A DNA stretch of 64,000 bases from Corynebacterium choanae (lineage in GTDB: Bacteria > Actinomycetota > Actinomycetes > Mycobacteriales > Mycobacteriaceae): the NCBI RefSeq assembly GCF_003813965.1, contig NZ_CP033896.1, positions 124,001 to 188,000 on the forward strand, given 5' to 3'. The notes under the pieces are model-generated. The model was not told the DNA's origin. It was given only the letters and a program-made list of their open reading frames with translations, and ran no database searches. Numbering within the stretch: the stretch's first letter is position 1; each line of letters opens with the position of its first letter. The translations under genes were made by a program, and so were the position numbers. This document shows positions 62,683 through 64,000 of the stretch, one piece after another.

Positions 62683-63648
62683 CTAGCCGCCCACGGGTGG
62701 CGCAGGCGCCTGCTGTGGCCGAATCACAATGTCGCCGGCATGCTCGTGGACAGCAACCGGCCACTGGTAGGCAGCGGATAAATGCTCTGCGGTACACACC
62801 GTTTGCGGGCTACCGATAGCTTTCACCGTGTGCTCAGCCAGCAAAATCAGCCGATCACAATGCCTCGCCGCGGCCGCTAAATCATGCATCACAATCAGCA
62901 CCGCCTTGCCCTGCGCAGCCAAACTGCGCACTAATGCCATCGTCTTTTCACTATGGCCAATATCCATTGCCGCAGTCGGCTCGTCGAGCAGCAGCAGCCT
63001 GGTGTCCTGCGCAATCACCCGGGCAAATGCACACCGTGCACGTTCCCCACCGGACAATGTGGCAATGTCCCGATCCCGATAGTCAAGCAATTCAACCTGG
63101 CGCAACGCCTCATGCACGATCGAATCATCACCTGCCGGTTCATTCGGCCACGCGCTACGTCCCATGCGCACGACATCCTCGACGGTGTAGCTAAACGCCA
63201 CCGAAGTGTCCTGCAGCATGACCGCCCGATGCTGCGCGGCGAGCCGATCACTCAACCCAGCCAGAGGCCGACCACCATAGCGGATGGCACCGGCCGCCGG
63301 TGCAATATCGCCACTCAATGCCGCGAGCAACGTGGATTTCCCCGCCCCATTCGGGCCAATCAAACCCACTACTTCACCGGGGGACAGGTGAAACGACACA
63401 TCCTGCACAATAATGCGGCGACGCTTCGCAGGTCCTACCGCCACAGCAAGATCGGAAACCTCCAGCACCGCAGGAGCATCAAGCGAACTGACGCCCGCAT
63501 CCGACTCAACTCCGGCGGCAGCCAGCGAAGGTGACCCTGCCACGGCAGCAGGGGTTTGGCTACAGGCTTGCCCTTGCTGAGGTGCTACGGCACCAGATTC
63601 CATCGCACCGACGGGGCGGCGTTTCCTCACCCAGTTTCGGGCAGCCAT
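62683..63648 (-). CDS. hmuV: Haem ABC-transporter ATP-binding protein HmuV
   Basis: Walker A is GLIGPNGAGKSTLLAAL, the Q-loop segment AVMLQDTSVAFSYTVEDVV, the signature LSGGERARCAFARVIAQD and Walker B LLLLDEPTAAMDIGH, followed by the switch His in MHDLAAAARHCD. The Q-loop region is the HmuV type rather than the siderophore type. It powers haem import through HmuU. The first 60 residues are a poorly conserved, Ala/Ser-rich extension; an internal Met at residue 16 (MESGAVAPQQ) is an alternative start. ATG at 63648 overlaps the hmuU stop (TGATG), so the two are coupled. Its partner HmuT is encoded separately on the other strand. Confidence 0.93.
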   Translation of the reverse strand: MAARNWVRKRRPVGAMESGAVAPQQGQACSQTPAAVAGSPSLAAAGVESDAGVSSLDAPAVLEVSDLAVAVGPAKRRRIIVQDVSFHLSPGEVVGLIGPNGAGKSTLLAALSGDIAPAAGAIRYGGRPLAGLSDRLAAQHRAVMLQDTSVAFSYTVEDVVRMGRSAWPNEPAGDDSIVHEALRQVELLDYRDRDIATLSGGERARCAFARVIAQDTRLLLLDEPTAAMDIGHSEKTMALVRSLAAQGKAVLIVMHDLAAAARHCDRLILLAEHTVKAIGSPQTVCTAEHLSAAYQWPVAVHEHAGDIVIRPQQAPAPPVGG

Positions 63649-64000
63649 CAGCGCACCCCTCCCACAGCCAGATTCCGTCGCAGCAACCAGAAAAACACCG
63701 GACCGCCAACGATCGCGGTGAGCATCCCAATGGGAAGCTCCGCATAGGCGATCATGGTGCGCGCCAGCAAGTCAGCAGCAGTCACTAACACTGCCCCGCC
63801 CACCGCACTCAACGGCACCAGCCAGGTGTGAGTCGGTCCTAAGGCTTGCCGCAAAATATGCGGCACAATCAACCCGATAAAACCAATAATCCCCGCAAAG
63901 CTCACCGCTGCGGCGGCAAGCGCAGTCGCTAACGCCACCACGAGAGGGCGTAACCGGGTGACATGCACACCAGCATGGCGGGCGGCACGCTCCCCAAGGG
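63648..64000 (-). CDS. hmuU: Haem ABC-transporter permease HmuU, C-terminal part (5' end outside window)
   Basis: The minus-strand frame is open from 64000 down to the TGA at 63648. It reads LGERAARHAGVHVTRLR, then VVALATALAAAAVSFAGIIGFIGLIVPHILRQ, which contains the conserved cytoplasmic coupling region and the G-F-I-G-L-I-V-P-H motif of FecCD-type permeases. DLLARTMIAYAELPIGMLTAIVGGPVFFWLL is the last helix pair. Permease for haem, working with HmuV. Only the last 117 codons are visible. It is directly upstream of and coupled to hmuV. Confidence 0.92.
   Translation of the reverse strand, partial: LGERAARHAGVHVTRLRPLVVALATALAAAAVSFAGIIGFIGLIVPHILRQALGPTHTWLVPLSAVGGAVLVTAADLLARTMIAYAELPIGMLTAIVGGPVFFWLLRRNLAVGGVR

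Overview
This window comes from the chromosome of a mycolic-acid-containing actinobacterium, almost certainly a Corynebacterium. It carries the arabinogalactan and mycolate genes in their conserved order (glf, glfT2, PAP2 phosphatase, ubiA, mycolyltransferases, cutinase-like lipase, fadD32, pks13, accD) together with the HtaA/HmuT/HmuO haem-uptake genes typical of corynebacteria. Frequent GTG starts, moderate-to-high GC and a DtxR-type iron box agree with this. No tRNA, rRNA or intact insertion sequence was recognised.

Layout. 0-0.5 kb: start of glmM (runs off the left edge). 0.6-6.7 kb: glf and a very long DUF222/HNH nuclease gene flanked by 42-bp imperfect inverted repeats. 6.7-19 kb: an LGFP/PGRP-type secreted protein, a DoxX-like protein, an MFS transporter, a HAD phosphatase, a PlsC acyltransferase, serS, a septum-formation-domain protein, a small zincin protease, a 59-residue Cys-rich protein and a TPM/DUF5129-like membrane protein. 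19.4-40 kb: the envelope cluster, in which aftB is not seen after ubiA and fadD32 is present twice in tandem. 40-51.5 kb: a complete type I-E CRISPR-Cas system (cas3-cas8e-cse2-cas7-cas5-cas6e-cas1-cas2 and 26 repeats) lying between pks13 and accD, which are normally adjacent. 52.3-56.4 kb: accD, a TDT-family transporter and two small membrane proteins. 56.4-64 kb: haem uptake, with htaA, hmuT and an HtaC/ChtA-like gene facing hmuO, hmuV and hmuU (which runs off the right edge).

Most notable observation. Between the pks13 terminator and cas3, on the minus strand, lies a degenerate one-spacer mini-CRISPR. Its upstream repeat keeps the 5' end and the crRNA 5'-handle part of the array repeat exactly, but its loop is enlarged from 8 to 19 nt. 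A 32-nt spacer follows. The downstream repeat keeps the hairpin and runs into a T-rich stretch, so it may double as a terminator. The first 14 nt of the spacer (29-nt repeat convention) match the + strand just downstream of the predicted -10 of cas3 at 13 of 14 positions. The single mismatch is at position 6, the base flipped out in type I-E Cascade, and the matched site is preceded by AAC. This is what a crRNA-like RNA guiding Cascade to repress its own cas promoter would look like. The repeats, spacing and match are read directly from the sequence; expression and repression are inference.

How the parts work together. GlfT2, UbiA and the PAP2 phosphatase build the galactan and the decaprenyl-phosphoryl sugar donor. 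FadD32-type ligases, Pks13 and AccD make corynomycolates, which the Ag85-like mycolyltransferases attach to the envelope. The haem genes form an iron-acquisition route: surface capture by HtaA-domain proteins, HmuT delivery to HmuUV and haem opening by HmuO, probably under DtxR control.
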